A stretch of DNA of 64,000 bases, taken from NCBI GenBank assembly GCA_020744425.1, contig JAGMUV010000005.1:3720001-3784000 (forward strand). The letters are read 5' to 3'. Positions 25,067-36,606 of this stretch are shown in pieces; the first letter of the stretch is position 1; each line of letters starts with the position of its first letter. The translations under genes were made by a program, and so were the position numbers. The DNA comes from Dactylonectria macrodidyma (taxonomy: Eukaryota; Ascomycota; Sordariomycetes; Hypocreales; Nectriaceae). The notes below the pieces were generated by a model. It did not search any database and was not told the origin of the DNA. It was given only the letters and a program-made list of their open reading frames with translations.

Positions 25067-26980
25067 ATGAAGGCGGATCAGGGGTTTGGTGGTCCGGTGG
25101 AAAGAAGGAGGAGGAATTTGTCTACCTCAGCCCCAGGACCGAATGGAGAAGGCGACGCTAGACCAGAGAAGGAGGTAAAGAGAAAGCCCGCCAAGGACGA
25201 CGAGGACGAGGCGGCACAGACTCTGTCAGACTCACCACGCACACAAACTACCGCTGGCCCTGGAGCTGCACCGCTCTCACGGAATCCTTCCGCTGACGGC
25301 TCACCATCCCCTCCCCCCGCAGCTCACCAGCAATCGCTTGACCCCCCAGTCACCAGGTCAAGTCTGAGTGAACTAGAGGTTTCCAAAATTATCAACAACC
25401 CAAAACTACGACATGATATCAACTTCGACCCAGAGCTGCACTTTAGACCGAATGTGGAAGGCGATAAGGGTCGAAGGAAACATGATCGAGCCAGCCACTT
25501 TTGGACCGCCCTAAGGGAGCAGTTGATAGAGTTTATCGTGGACCGACCTAGCTTTGATGAGAAGCACAGCACTCAAGACGACTGGTGTCTTCCTAAACTT
25601 CTCAAGGCCGTCAAGGACATTATTCAGACCCTGGTTCCGCAACGAGACCGACAGTTTCTCGATGAAGGCCTCAACGTCGACCTCCTGATGCAGCAGTTTT
25701 ACCGCGGTATTGCAGACCTTGAGAAGCTGGCTTTGTGGCTCTCGCGTGTTCTCAAATCGCACTGCGCACCTATGCGTGATGAGTGGGTAGATTCTATGTA
25801 CAACCAACTCAGCAACGGCAACCGCAACAACGATGTGGACGAGCTGGTCAACGGCATGCGCAGTCTGCTGAGCGTGCTGGAAGCGATGAAGCTGGATGTT
25901 GCGAACCATCAGATAAGATGTCTTCGCCCCGCTTTGATCGAGGAGACAACAGCGTTTGAGCAAAAGTTTTTAATGAAGAAGCTTCGCAACCGCAAGATGG
26001 ACATCGACGACGCGAAGCCCTGGTACAGAGACGCCGCCAGGACATATTCCGGCAACGGAGCCACGAGTTCCTCGTCTTTTGGAGATATGGGTATCTTCTT
26101 TGAGGGTCTCTCACGATCCATGCTACCCTCGGCAGGCGACAAGCCTCTTCCTGGAACTTTCTTCTTCGATGAGGACCGTTTGGGCCGAGTGAGGTCCGAT
26201 ATCCTCGACGCCATCAACCTGGACGTTTGCATGCGCATGTACGAAGATTTGGAGAGGATAGCTAGGTTCAGCAAGACGCCTGCCTTTTCAAACCACGCCT
26301 CCGAGGACGATCCCCTGATGCCGTCGATGATCAGCCACGAGTTCAACTTCAACACTCCTCCGTCACATTCGAGGCCCTCGAGCCTCGCGCTCAGCTCTGC
26401 AGGCTCTGCTTCTTCATCTCCCCGGTCGTCGATGGTTTTGCCTTCATATATCGTTCCCGACATGAACGAGTCCAAGACCAAGGCCCGCAATCTCCGCGAG
26501 TCCCTCGTGGCTCTTCTCCAACAAGCTCCACATGATCACCACCACATTGACCGCTGGCGTGCCATGGCCTCATCGATGGCGCTCCAGATCTTCCGGTTCA
26601 CCAACGCTCCCTCGGAGATGCTCCCCCAATTCGAGGAGAAGCTTACACACAACGTTTGCAAGATCAAATCGCCCATGTTCCAGGAGATCGAGGAGGCCTA
26701 TCGCATCCGACTGCTTGCGGAGCTCGCTACGCGGGTTCGCTACTTCAAATCACTCTCAGGAGTCTGCCTATTTTCCATCGCCACTGGCAACCGCGTGCCC
26801 AGCAATAGCCGTGGCCTGGATGCCGGACGAGATCGGGACTTGGATGCAGCGATTCGCGTTGGACAGCAGGAGGGTGGCATCGAAGACATTGCGACCCGTA
26901 TCGCCCACGTTGGCGTCGTGCATTGGAGGATCTGGGCCCGGATGGCCTATGTCGACGAGGACGACATGTCGATGGACTAA
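25067..26980 (+). CDS. sok1: SOK1-family protein with Tcp11 domain
   Basis: Single-exon gene for 637 aa. It belongs to the T-complex 11 family, whose yeast member SOK1 was found as a high-copy suppressor of cAMP-dependent protein kinase loss; the biochemical activity is unknown. The first 100 residues are charged and Ser/Pro-rich. From about residue 105 the Tcp11 region runs through HDINFDPELHFRPN, IEFIVDRPSFDEKHST and the family hallmark SHCAPMRDEWVDSM, and ends near residue 620. A Ser-rich insertion (about 440-465) interrupts it. The start at 25067 is the first ATG in frame after a stop-rich leader. An unusually long gene-free region lies upstream, suggesting extended regulation, as is common for fungal signalling genes. 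Confidence 0.92.
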   Translation: MKADQGFGGPVERRRRNLSTSAPGPNGEGDARPEKEVKRKPAKDDEDEAAQTLSDSPRTQTTAGPGAAPLSRNPSADGSPSPPPAAHQQSLDPPVTRSSLSELEVSKIINNPKLRHDINFDPELHFRPNVEGDKGRRKHDRASHFWTALREQLIEFIVDRPSFDEKHSTQDDWCLPKLLKAVKDIIQTLVPQRDRQFLDEGLNVDLLMQQFYRGIADLEKLALWLSRVLKSHCAPMRDEWVDSMYNQLSNGNRNNDVDELVNGMRSLLSVLEAMKLDVANHQIRCLRPALIEETTAFEQKFLMKKLRNRKMDIDDAKPWYRDAARTYSGNGATSSSSFGDMGIFFEGLSRSMLPSAGDKPLPGTFFFDEDRLGRVRSDILDAINLDVCMRMYEDLERIARFSKTPAFSNHASEDDPLMPSMISHEFNFNTPPSHSRPSSLALSSAGSASSSPRSSMVLPSYIVPDMNESKTKARNLRESLVALLQQAPHDHHHIDRWRAMASSMALQIFRFTNAPSEMLPQFEEKLTHNVCKIKSPMFQEIEEAYRIRLLAELATRVRYFKSLSGVCLFSIATGNRVPSNSRGLDAGRDRDLDAAIRVGQQEGGIEDIATRIAHVGVVHWRIWARMAYVDEDDMSMD

Positions 26981-29900
26981 ACTGGGGCACATCCCCGGAC
27001 TGGGTCACATCAGGCATGGCGACAGGTCCGACAGCACCAACTCCACCCGCAACTACGCTTCTCAACCACTACTTCCGCTCTACTACCTGTCTTCTAATCT
27101 CGACGCAATGATTCGGGCGGTCTATCGGCAACAGGCGGTGACCCTGGGAGAGGGCTCCCCATGCCGCATGCGCCGCCGACTTATCTTTCTCTCGGATCAC
27201 AATCCTTGTTTTGAGGTCGCACTCTACTATGGAACCACATCCATCAGGCTGGTCCGAACTATGACTTCACACCGACATACCCGCACATGCACGCACCACA
27301 CACCACAAGACCGCCTTTTTTGTTTTTTGTTTTTTAAACTCGTTTTTTTATTTACTGCCACGCACTCGGAGTCAAAAGAAGGAGAAGCGGAGATCATTAG
27401 ACCGGCTGTGACAGGGTCGCCCCCTGCATTCACGGCTTTGCATTTTCGGGTGTCCTTTTTTGATTATTTGTTCGTTCGGTTGGCTTTGCTTTTTGTTATC
27501 TGGTTCGATCACCCTCTGCCGTCACATTTTGTTGCTTTTTATCGAATTGGTTCCTTGCTTGCTTTTTTTCCACCTGACCTCGGCGGCGTTCAGGCATGGG
27601 TGGCTGGGGGATGACAGGAGAATGAGATTCCCGTTGATACATGACGCATGGCCTTTTGCGTTGTAAGATTGAGTCATGATGGTGACCTCGTTTTTTTTTC
27701 CTCTTGAGGGGATGGAGATTGGGCTGCGGTGGAGTGAATTAGTTTTTTTCTTGGGCTTTTTGGGCACACCCACTTCAAACACACCATCACACACGCGCGC
27801 GAGCATGCATCACACACACTAGCACCCGCTCATCACACTCAACATTATCACAGGCACATACATACACGCAACTCTGTACATATACCGGGCGCCATTAGAG
27901 ACAGAATTAGACAAAGCAAACTGTTATTGCCATTGCCATTGCCATTATGATCTATCGTTATTGTTGCTACTACGTATGAGTTGCTGCTGCGGCCGCCGCT
28001 ACCCACTCAAGTTTTTGTTGGCAGTGCTGGGGGCCATTGCAACCACCATAACTTAGTCTATGGAACTCCCCCCCACCTTGACTATGCACCAGTTGGTCTA
28101 GACGAACATGGGAGGTGTCATGCAGCCCCTGGGCACATATGATATGTGACAGATCCGGTCCATTACCGGAGTGCATTAGGACAATATGACTGACCTTGTC
28201 TCCTCTTTCCTCGTCGCTTGACTCGGCGCTGTGATATAAGGTGGTCTGCGCGCGAACCAGCAGTATCCACTTTTCCCGGCCCGGCTGCGGCAGTCGCCGA
28301 TGTCTCCGGCAATTTGGACGACGAAGCACCGGCAGTCCCTTTGGATTTCACTTCCAGGCATGACGAATGCAGTCTACAAAGTAGAAAAAATAAATAAAAA
28401 ATTAGAGAACCCTCATTCATGCAGACCCTGCGCCACTGCCATGCGCTGCCAACGTGTATTCCTCCAACTCGTGGCATTCCGATGGCAGGCATACAAATAT
28501 TCAATATAGAGACAGAGTGTAACGTGACGTCCCCCCCAACCCACACCCCTCCCTCTCACTGAGGTGAAGGAAGTTTTGACCCGATTACGGATACAGCCCT
28601 GGCCCTTGATCTCTCTCGGTGACGGGGATGGAGACCGGGGGCGGGGTCGAAGGCGTTTTGGATGTGTGGTGGCCGCTTTGGGAAGGTTGAGGGAGCTAAA
28701 GGGTGTTGTCAGCCTCGGCGCCATGGGATTTTCTTTTTATGCACTTTGAGATGAGAGGGGATTGGTGAGTGTTGTCATGCTGTAATCAGCGTGTACGTAG
28801 CTGGATTTCCGCGTGATTAGGAGTGAGGTAGACCATCTTCGACGTGCCACCAATATTAGATACACACACTCCATCATCACGTTATTGTCATCAAGTTTAT
28901 CTGTCCTGCCTTGCCTTTTTTTTTTTCTTTCTTTTTCCTTTCTGCCTTCTAGCCTCGAGAAATATTTACTTTTACAACTAACGTAATCGCAGTCGCAATC
29001 ACCTCGTCACCACTGTGAATGTCCTTTGTTTCAGGATCCCACGCCGAGTAAGCCGTGGCGCGTGGCTTTTTTTCCTTTTTTTCTTTCTTTTTCTCTCGTC
29101 TTTTTTTCCTGCCTTACAAGGTAGCAGTGTGAATGAAGCATCGCATCGCATGATGCACGCGCCCTTGCCTTGGACGTATTTTCCTGCGCGCCGCATGCAG
29201 CTACAGTTAAGGTAGAGAGGTAGGTACGAGTTGCGAATATGGCATGTACGAGATATGAACAAGGCAGGTAGGTCCGACATCCAAATAAGGTAGGTAAGAA
29301 GGCATGAGCTATGGGTAAGCAATGATAACTAGAGGCGGGTTGCAGCTCCCGAGTTACAGTGACATTCGTGCTTATTCTCTACCGATGCTTTGAATGTTGA
29401 ACAACTAACTCAAAGCGAACCCCTCCTTCAGCATCAGCTGAGCTGCGCCATGAGCTTTTGAGTTGACTTTTGCTTACTTGCTACTTTCTTTCTTCTTCCT
29501 TTTCCCTCTCTTTCTCCTCTCTTTCTTATTACTTCCCCCCTTTCTCATTTGCATTTGTCTTTCGCGGGGGAGGGGCAGCGACCCGACAGAACGGAAAGAC
29601 CTGGTCCCAGCAAAGTGATCAGCAACGCAAAGCACATTCATTCCGCCTTTGCACTCATATGCAGCGAGAGCACAAATCGTATTTTCTGGCTCTACGAGAA
29701 TTAATTTCGAAAAACCCAAAGCTACTGGTTTGCGCTGGTTTGCATCATCATTGACCCGGGCGAAGTCAAAAGAGTCTTGCGTGATGGTATCAAGGTCTGT
29801 TATCGTTGCTTGACAAATCACGAATAAACTCCCCTCTCCTTCATAACGCCATGAATCTAAAACGTCAAACGTTAGATTGTGCGATAAGATCGAATGAGAT

Positions 29901-30556
29901 TGAAGATTCGGCCACGTGGTGTGTGAAGTTTAAAAATTGCTCTTCGATAACGTTTTGCGTTTTGGTGATGGAGACAAAAGGACGGTGGCAGTAAATATCA
30001 ACGACATGTCAGGCCATGGTTTGTGGATTTAATAGTTATTCTTTGACAACGTTTGCATTTAGTAATGACATACAAACCTGAAGCTGAGAAAAAACCTAGC
30101 CATAAAGACAAACAATGTCATGTCTATTCCCCACCATGCATGCCCATGCCCATCAGAACTAACATCCATCATTCTCGTCCATCCCGGAACATATCGCTTC
30201 AACTCATGTTTCCCCCAAGTCCTTTTTAGTGGCCCATCGCCCATGTTCAAAAGCTCCCGCAGCGCAGTTGTTATGTACTCCCAAGTACAAAAGATGAAGT
30301 TAAAAAAAAAAAAAAAAAAACTCCGCTTGGGCTACCTCCCCGTTTCTTTGACGCCAACATGATGCATCAGGCTGCCTTTCCATGCAAATAGTATCTCGCA
30401 CAGTTCCTAGAGAAGAGAAAGAAGAAGAAAGGAACAAAGAGCTTTCAGGGAAAACAACAACTGGAGGAGGAAGAAATATTGTACAGTCCTCAAGGAGCCT
30501 CCTTGCTCCCAGGGCCATCTGCCAGAACAACAGTAAGTAGATTGCACTGGCACAAC
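26981..30556. other. 3.6 kb convergent intergenic region
   Basis: SOK1 and the Uds1 gene converge here, so both 3' UTRs lie inside. Visible elements are T-rich runs (27315-27350, 28917-28945, 29070-29110), a CA-rich segment at 27770-27870, tandem CATTGC at about 27928-27950, two TACGTA palindromes (27971 and 28794) and a 19-base A run at about 30302-30320. I see no gene I can support. Confidence 0.45.
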
Positions 30557-33500
30557 TTATCGGGGACTCAAAGGACCCTTGCCAGCGCCTTGGCTTCGCT
30601 TCATTCGAGAGAGCTCTTCCTCGAGCTTGCGGGTTCGTGAACGCTCCTCCTGCAGTAGTTGTTAGCAAATCTGGCGTGACGTCGTCGGCCCTGGGGATTG
30701 AACATACCTTGATCTCTTCCTGGAACTTCTTCCTTTCCTCTCTCATGGTTGTCCTGAACTGCTCGCTGAGTAGTGACGCGCCAGCTCCCACTCGGCCAAC
30801 GCCGCCAGGACCAGGCACGGCCTTGAGGCGCTCGCTATCAAGCTCCTCCTGCAGCTTCGTGATACGTTCGCGCGACTTGTTCGTCTCCTCTTCGAAACGC
30901 TCACGCAAACTATTCACTTCGCCCTCTAGGGAGCTCTTCATTGCCAGGGCATCATCCAGCTTGCTCTCCAGTTCGATCTTCTCGCGCTCGGCACCCAATG
31001 TCTCCTTGGTGACATCCTCCAGTTCTTGGACTGTTCCAGAGAGCTCGTTCTTGAGCCTGGTGATCTGGTTTTGCAGCTTGACAATCTCGCCGCTTGTCTT
31101 AATGGCAGCGACATCGGCAGCACGCTCTGCCCTGGTTCCAAAGGCCGCGTCCAACTCGGCTTGCGCGATGGTCAGTTCCGTCTTAGTCTCTGCAAAATTC
31201 ATTTCGAGAAGCTCCAGTTCGTCCTCCTTCGCCTTCATGATCTTCCTCTTGTCCTTTAGTTCTACATTCTGATCATCCAGGGTCTTCTGTAGACTCTGCA
31301 CAGATTCCTCAGCTGCCGCCCGGGATCGGGAAGCCTCTTCTAATTCTGCCTTGAGTGCCGCAATCGTAGAATCCACGTCTGCCAGCTTATTCCTACTGCT
31401 CTGAGATGTAGACTCCGCCATCGCCACATGTGACTGCAGCTCCTGCAAATCAGACTCGAGAGCAGCAATCTTGGCATTGCGCTCTGTAACTTGAGCAGAA
31501 TGCTCCTGAAGCTGAGCATCACGTTGCTGAAGCAGTGCGGTGTGGTTGTTCACCTGGGCGTTGCGTTCTTGAAGCTCAGCTTCGCGCTGCAGGAGAAGCA
31601 TGGAATGCTCGTTAATCTTAGCATCACGCTGCTGCAGTAACGCAGTGTGCTCGGTTATCAAAGCATTCCGTTCTTGCAGTTCAGCTTCGCATTCCAAGAG
31701 ACGAGTGGAATGCTCGTTGATCTTGGCATCGCGCTGCTGCAGTAGCGCAGCGTGCTCGCTGATCTGAGCATTGCGTTCTTGCAGTTCGGCTTCACGTTCT
31801 AGAAGAAGAGCGGAATTCTTGTTAATTTTCGCATCATATTGCTCGAGCAGAGAAGTGTGCGCATCAATCTGGGCGTTGCGCTCCTGAAGCTGGGCGTCAC
31901 GCTCCTGAAGCTGGGCATCGCGGTCCCGAAGCTGAGCATCGCGCTCTTGAAGAAGCGCAGAGTGCTTGTCGATCTGGGCATTGCGTTCCTGGATCTGGAT
32001 GTTGCGGGCTTCAATCTCTTCGTGGGTAGTGTTGGAGGCACCAGCCGCCTCTCGAGCAAGCTCGAGATCCTCAAGCGCATCGGAGAGCATCTGCTGGGCG
32101 GTCATGGCTTCCTTCTCGGCCCGGGATACGAGGAGTCGGCTCTCTTCAATCTCCTCCTGCTTCCTGGCAAGCTCCTCATCCTTCTCCGCGTCGGATTTGT
32201 TGTTCAGCTCTCGTTGCTGCTTGATCTGTCGCTTCAGTACAGCATTCTGGTCCTTGAGGGTGGTGGCCTGTCGGTACAGCCACTGAACTCGGGTAGAAAA
32301 GCCAGTCAGAGTGTATGGCTCAGCGGTGTCAAACTCATCGTCGGAGCCTTCTTCGTCGTCAAGACCCTTCTCCATACGAGCTCGTCGGCGCTCTTCCTTT
32401 TGCTGCTTGATGTTTGCAAAGCCTGTTTGGATAATATCCCATAATCCCCTCAACACCGTGTCCAACTGGTCGTTGTCTTGATTCCTCAAAGAGCCTAGAT
32501 GGGTATTATCCAAAGCCCGCTCCAGCTCCGAGTCCACGGCGCGCATCGAATCTTCCAGGTAGGCAAACTGGCCCTCAATATCGGCTTCGGATCCGTGAGG
32601 CGCCGCAGGGTAGCCCGGGTCAACAGTCACAAGAATCTCGCGGATATGTCTATTCAAGGATTCAATGCGCTGGCTGACGTCCCCGGCACCACTGTCGCCA
32701 CGGACGTATTCCTCCTGTTCCGCTTGGATAGCAAAGAGACCAGTCTCGAGGTAGTCCATGTGGCTCTTGAGCAGGTCGCCGGGCTCCATATCTCGTGTCA
32801 TTCCGTACGGAGGATCCAGATAGTCGTCGTTTTTCGCAGGGTTAAATCGAACAATGGCATCCCGTAGCGAGCCGTTGAGGTTTTCTAACCTAACCTCCAT
32901 GTCGGAGATGGACCGGACCAAAGCGTCGGTTTGGTTGCGCAATTGGGTGTTTTCATCCCGTACTCGGTCCATCTCTCCTCGGAGCTGGTTGTTCTGTTCC
33001 CGGATAGGCGACTTTAGAGGGATCTCGATGGGATTCTGACGGGGTTGTCGACTCGTCTGAAGCCCGTCTAATGGATCGAATTGCTGATATGGACTTTCGT
33101 CGAAATAGTTGCCCTCGGCAGCCTGGTCCATACTGTTACGGCTATAGGCGTATAAGCTCTCAGGACTGCCAGGCATGCCATTGAGGAGTTGGCCAGGGGG
33201 AGTGGTTTCTTTCTTCTTAGGAGCCTTGTGCGTCAGTTGAAGAATACCCGCCGTGTGCTCCAGCAGGCGCCGTTGAGGTTCCATCAAGCGCTTCTCGAGG
33301 TTGAACAGCTCAGACGCGAGCTCTTCGCACTTTCGCTCGCTAGCCGCCCTCTCGGCTTCGGCTTCCCGGGCACGGCTCTGGTCGCCGCTGTGTCGTCCCA
33401 GCAAGCTCCTCCTCTTCCCATCCATGCGGGCGGGCGAGTACAGCCTGGCCATGGAGATGGCGGCATCGCGGTATTTCGATTGGATCGTCAGGTTGGCCCG

Positions 33501-33910
33501 GGTCGAGTCCACCCGCTGGCTCAGGGACTGAGTCTGCTTCTTCAGGTCGTCTACCTCCTCCTGCGACAGGATCTCATATTGCTTGCTGTCGGAGAGGGCG
33601 GTCTCTGTGAGCAAGTGGACCTGGATGGGGTCCTTGAGGTCGACGAGGGCCGAGCTTTGGGTGCGATCGGGATTCATCTATAATAGTGTCAGTGCTTGCC
33701 CGGGAGCTTGCTTGGGGGCTCATGTGGTGGGACACAAGGCGAGCTCCAACGTACCGGATTGAATCGCGGAGCGTCCTGCTCGAAACCCGTGAGGATGTCC
33801 TTTCGATAGCCCTCGACGAGTGTCTTGCCGTTGGGGCTCGGAGCTGAAGGAGACAGGCGCGAGTCGGCATAGTCGTAGGGATCCGCGTCGGCGGTCGCGT
33901 AGACGTTCAT
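30557..33910 (-). CDS. uds1: Uds1-domain coiled-coil protein
   Basis: Three exons: 33910-33755, 33677-30708 and 30649-30557, giving 1072 aa. Intron 2 (GTATGT, TGCTAAC branch, TGCAG) leads into a final exon coding EERSRTRKLEEELSRMKRSQ and a short tail ending in SPR. The N-terminal region after about residue 70, with LTETALSDSKQYEILSQEEV and AISMARLYSP, matches the fungal domain named for S. pombe Uds1 (up-regulated during septation). The rest is almost continuous coiled coil. Residues around 620-790 consist of 35-residue tandem repeats (consensus start ERNAQI, centre ALLQQRDAKINEHS, end EAELQ), exactly five heptads long. A role at septa or the cytoskeleton is inferred from the family only. Confidence 0.9.
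31450..32000 (-). repeat. Coding minisatellite, 105-nt units in the Uds1 gene
   Basis: At least four near-identical 105-nt units encode 35-residue repeats, flanked by shorter derived copies (ERDAQLQ, RDRDAQ). The unit is a multiple of both 3 and 7 codons, so gain or loss of units keeps reading frame and coiled-coil register. Confidence 0.85.
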
Positions 33911-35702
33911 GACTGCGGAGCTCGATGTCGCGTTATCGTAGTCATGAACACATTACACTAGGAAAAAAGAATGCAGTAGTCGGGTTCAGGAACTGGCTTC
34001 AGGGCCCATAGGTGATGGTGGCTGGTTGGAGTACGTAGTATGAGACTCTGAATGTCTGAAGGGCTTTGCGCTGGCTCGGAGGGCCCGGGGGCGTGGGTTG
34101 AACAAAGGAGGCCGGTAGGCGCTGGGATGTCGACGAGGGCGAAGCAGGGGGTAAGATGGTTGCGATTATGGACGGCAACAGCCTGGTTCGAGCGGAATAG
34201 AGGGCAATCAAGCTGGCAGTACGAGTACTGGATCAAAGGGAGGAAAGGGAGAGGTCGGTGATAGGCGAGTGTGCAAAGTAGAATTGGAACAGGAAAGGGA
34301 AAGGGAAAAGAAGCAACGGGAAAAGGAGGCCCATTGAAACCCATTTGAGGATAGTGGATCCCCACGTTCTTGGAGGTGCGAAAATGGCGAGCGGCGTCGA
34401 GTCTCCATTTCTCCAATCACTAGACTACTATCACCTAGGTAGGTACGTGTGATACCTAATGGAGCGCGAGCGGACACCCTCTAGGCCCTGTAAGTGGTGC
34501 ATCAGCTCTACTGCAAGCAGCGCGTTTGTACCTAGAAATTAGTGGACCCCGCTGCTGGAGGCTGGGGCAAAGTGCCCTGGACAGGCCTAGATGAGCCCGA
34601 ATCAACGAGGCCTAACTGGATGCGTAGATCCGCTGGGATGGTTCCAAAATGGGCGGCAATGCGCAGCTGCCAGCTAAGCCAAATTAGGGGCCCTGTCCAT
34701 GGGTTGGACCCCCAAAAGCCCTTCTAAGATTCCATCTCTCGTGGCGGAGCTCATCTGCTAATGCTGCGCATCCACGGATAAGACGAATGGGCGATTGTCA
34801 TATACCCTCCATCAACTCCCAAGCGTGAATCTGATTTGAAAAAAAATTGATATTTTTAGCCTTTGAGGCTCGCCTATTTATTCCCGTCCATCCATCATCC
34901 ATCATCCATCATCCGCCATCCGCCATCGCCTATCTCTACGACATGAGTGTGTGTTGCTGTCAATCCAGCTGACGCTCCAACTGGCATGGAGTGGGCAGTG
35001 CAACTGGCGGAAGAAAAACACCAGATTCTACAAAGCATCAACTTCCTTTCTGTCTTAATAAGTGATAATAGGGTTTAAATTATGAATGTTATAGATAACC
35101 TTCTTTGAGTCGAATATTTGACTCTTTTTTTCATTTGGTTTTCTTCTATAATGTAGTTATTACTTATCCCATCGAGGAGAGAATGGGTTGAGTTTGATGT
35201 CTGAGGCACATTGATGTAGCCAACTAAAGGACCTCCCATCCTCTCAAAGTCATCATGCGGCTGCCAAAGCTGCTTCCAAAACCGTAGAGCTGCAAGAAGT
35301 AAACGAGGGCGGTTGGCCGTGATACAGCTGGAAGGGCTGAACGCCACTATCTATAAAAGCAACCAGGCCTTGCCTCGTTTCGTCAAGTCAACTGCCAAAC
35401 TCTCTTGATTGTATGGTTTGTGAAGCGACCTGGCCACCTATTGGCCACTAATTCTCGGCATCTGACTTTTGATGTCTGAGACGGTTCACCCGTCCCTCCA
35501 TCTCATTGACCATGCGACTGGACATTGACGCACCCGGCGCAGTTTGGTTCTCGCGGTGTGACGGAACAATCGATAGTTGGGCAGGCCCTCTTTTGTGAAC
35601 ACCACCTGAGAAAACCTTCTGTGAACACCCTCAGCGAACGCGGTGAAAACTTTGTGTGTTTACTGACTGGCATCTCTCCAAACAAGATCCAGCTAGCACT
35701 CA
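33911..35702. other. Intergenic: Uds1 promoter, CATC repeats, AT-rich island
   Basis: The left part should be the Uds1 promoter. A CATC/CATCCGC microsatellite lies at about 34888-34932, and an AT-rich stretch with TA-rich words at about 35050-35165. An ACCTAGGTAGGTACGTG element is at 34435-34450. A 90-codon minus-strand open frame at 35075-35347 resembles nothing known and is not called. Confidence 0.4.
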
Positions 35703-36606
35703 CTAGAGCACCTCTCGCATCTGATCGTAAATCTGCTGCCCCATGGTCCTTCTCCGCTCGACCTGACCATCCCCCGTGCCCTGGTTCCCCTGCGCACCCG
35801 TGGCCACGGCCGAACTCTCGCCCTCGAGTCGTCTCCTCAAGCCTTCAAACTCAGCGCTGCGCCTCTGCGCGCTCAGCCCCACCACCCAGCCCGGTACTCG
35901 CCAGCGGACCAGCGCTGCCGGCAGCAAGCCCTCCCGCCACGAGTATCCCACCACCCAGCCAATGGCTGCCCCCAGCAGCGAGCCCGGCCACTGCAGCAGC
36001 GCCAGGTGGACGGCGATGGCATACTTGTATGACTTGTCGGAAAAGGTCAGCCCGACGAATGGCTCGTTCGTTGGTGGTGCCTCGGACGTGGCCACGCGAT
36101 ACTTGTACATGTGAGGGACCATAGCATGGTACTGCGCCAGCATGGCAAAGATGATGGGTGTCGGTCCGGCCGGCATGTAGTTGAACCACCCAGCGGTCAA
36201 AGGTCGCAGGACGACCATGACGAGCGGCGGGAGAGCAGCAGTGAGGAGATAAGCGACAGTAAGGAAAGACTACAGATACAGGAAAATTAGCAATGCAGTT
36301 CATATGAGCAGCTGTTGAGTTGTTGAATAGCACGAGATGGGCGCTACCCACTGCAAACTTGCGAGACCCCCACATGCGCTCAACGATGCGCAGGTTATAG
36401 ATAGACATGGCCGCAAATAGCACCTCGGACGAGTTGGAATAGCAGAGCTGATACGCCATCAGCCGCCAAAACTGTCGATAGCGCCAGATGTGGGTGTCAA
36501 TGAGGATGTAAAAGTAGTGCTTGATGTCGAGGATGCTGGCCAGGATGGAACCCGCGACAAGGCCCATGACCGCAAGCCGAGTCACCGGTGCATTTGTGAA
36601 AGACAT
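35703..36606 (-). CDS. dsc2: Rhomboid-like DSC E3 ligase subunit Dsc2
   Basis: Two exons: 36606-36352 and 36269-35703, total 273 aa. The 82-nt intron has a GTGGGT donor and phase 0 joining restores GSRKFASFLTVAY, which matches the SRKFASF motif of UBAC2/Dsc2 proteins. The protein is a rhomboid-type pseudoprotease with about five hydrophobic segments; MSFTNAPVTRLAV starts it and IWRYRQFWRLMAYQL precedes YNLRIVERMWGSRKFA. No rhomboid Ser-His catalytic pair is evident. In fungi the Golgi/endosomal DSC ubiquitin ligase processes SREBP and degrades membrane proteins. S. pombe Dsc2 carries a C-terminal UBA domain; here the tail (VERRRTMGQQIYDQMREVL) is too short to hold a typical one. Confidence 0.85.

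Noticed and set aside
26532..27614. 360-codon plus-strand frame over the SOK1 3' end
   Set aside because: It is the alternate frame of SOK1, then runs into T-rich 3' sequence; the SOK1 frame carries the conserved domain.
30637..31272. 211-codon Ser-rich frame
   Set aside because: Antisense shadow of the Uds1 coiled coil.
35075..35347. 90-codon minus-strand frame near the AT-rich island
   Set aside because: Considered as a decayed gene, but no family is recognisable and the end lies in AT-rich sequence.
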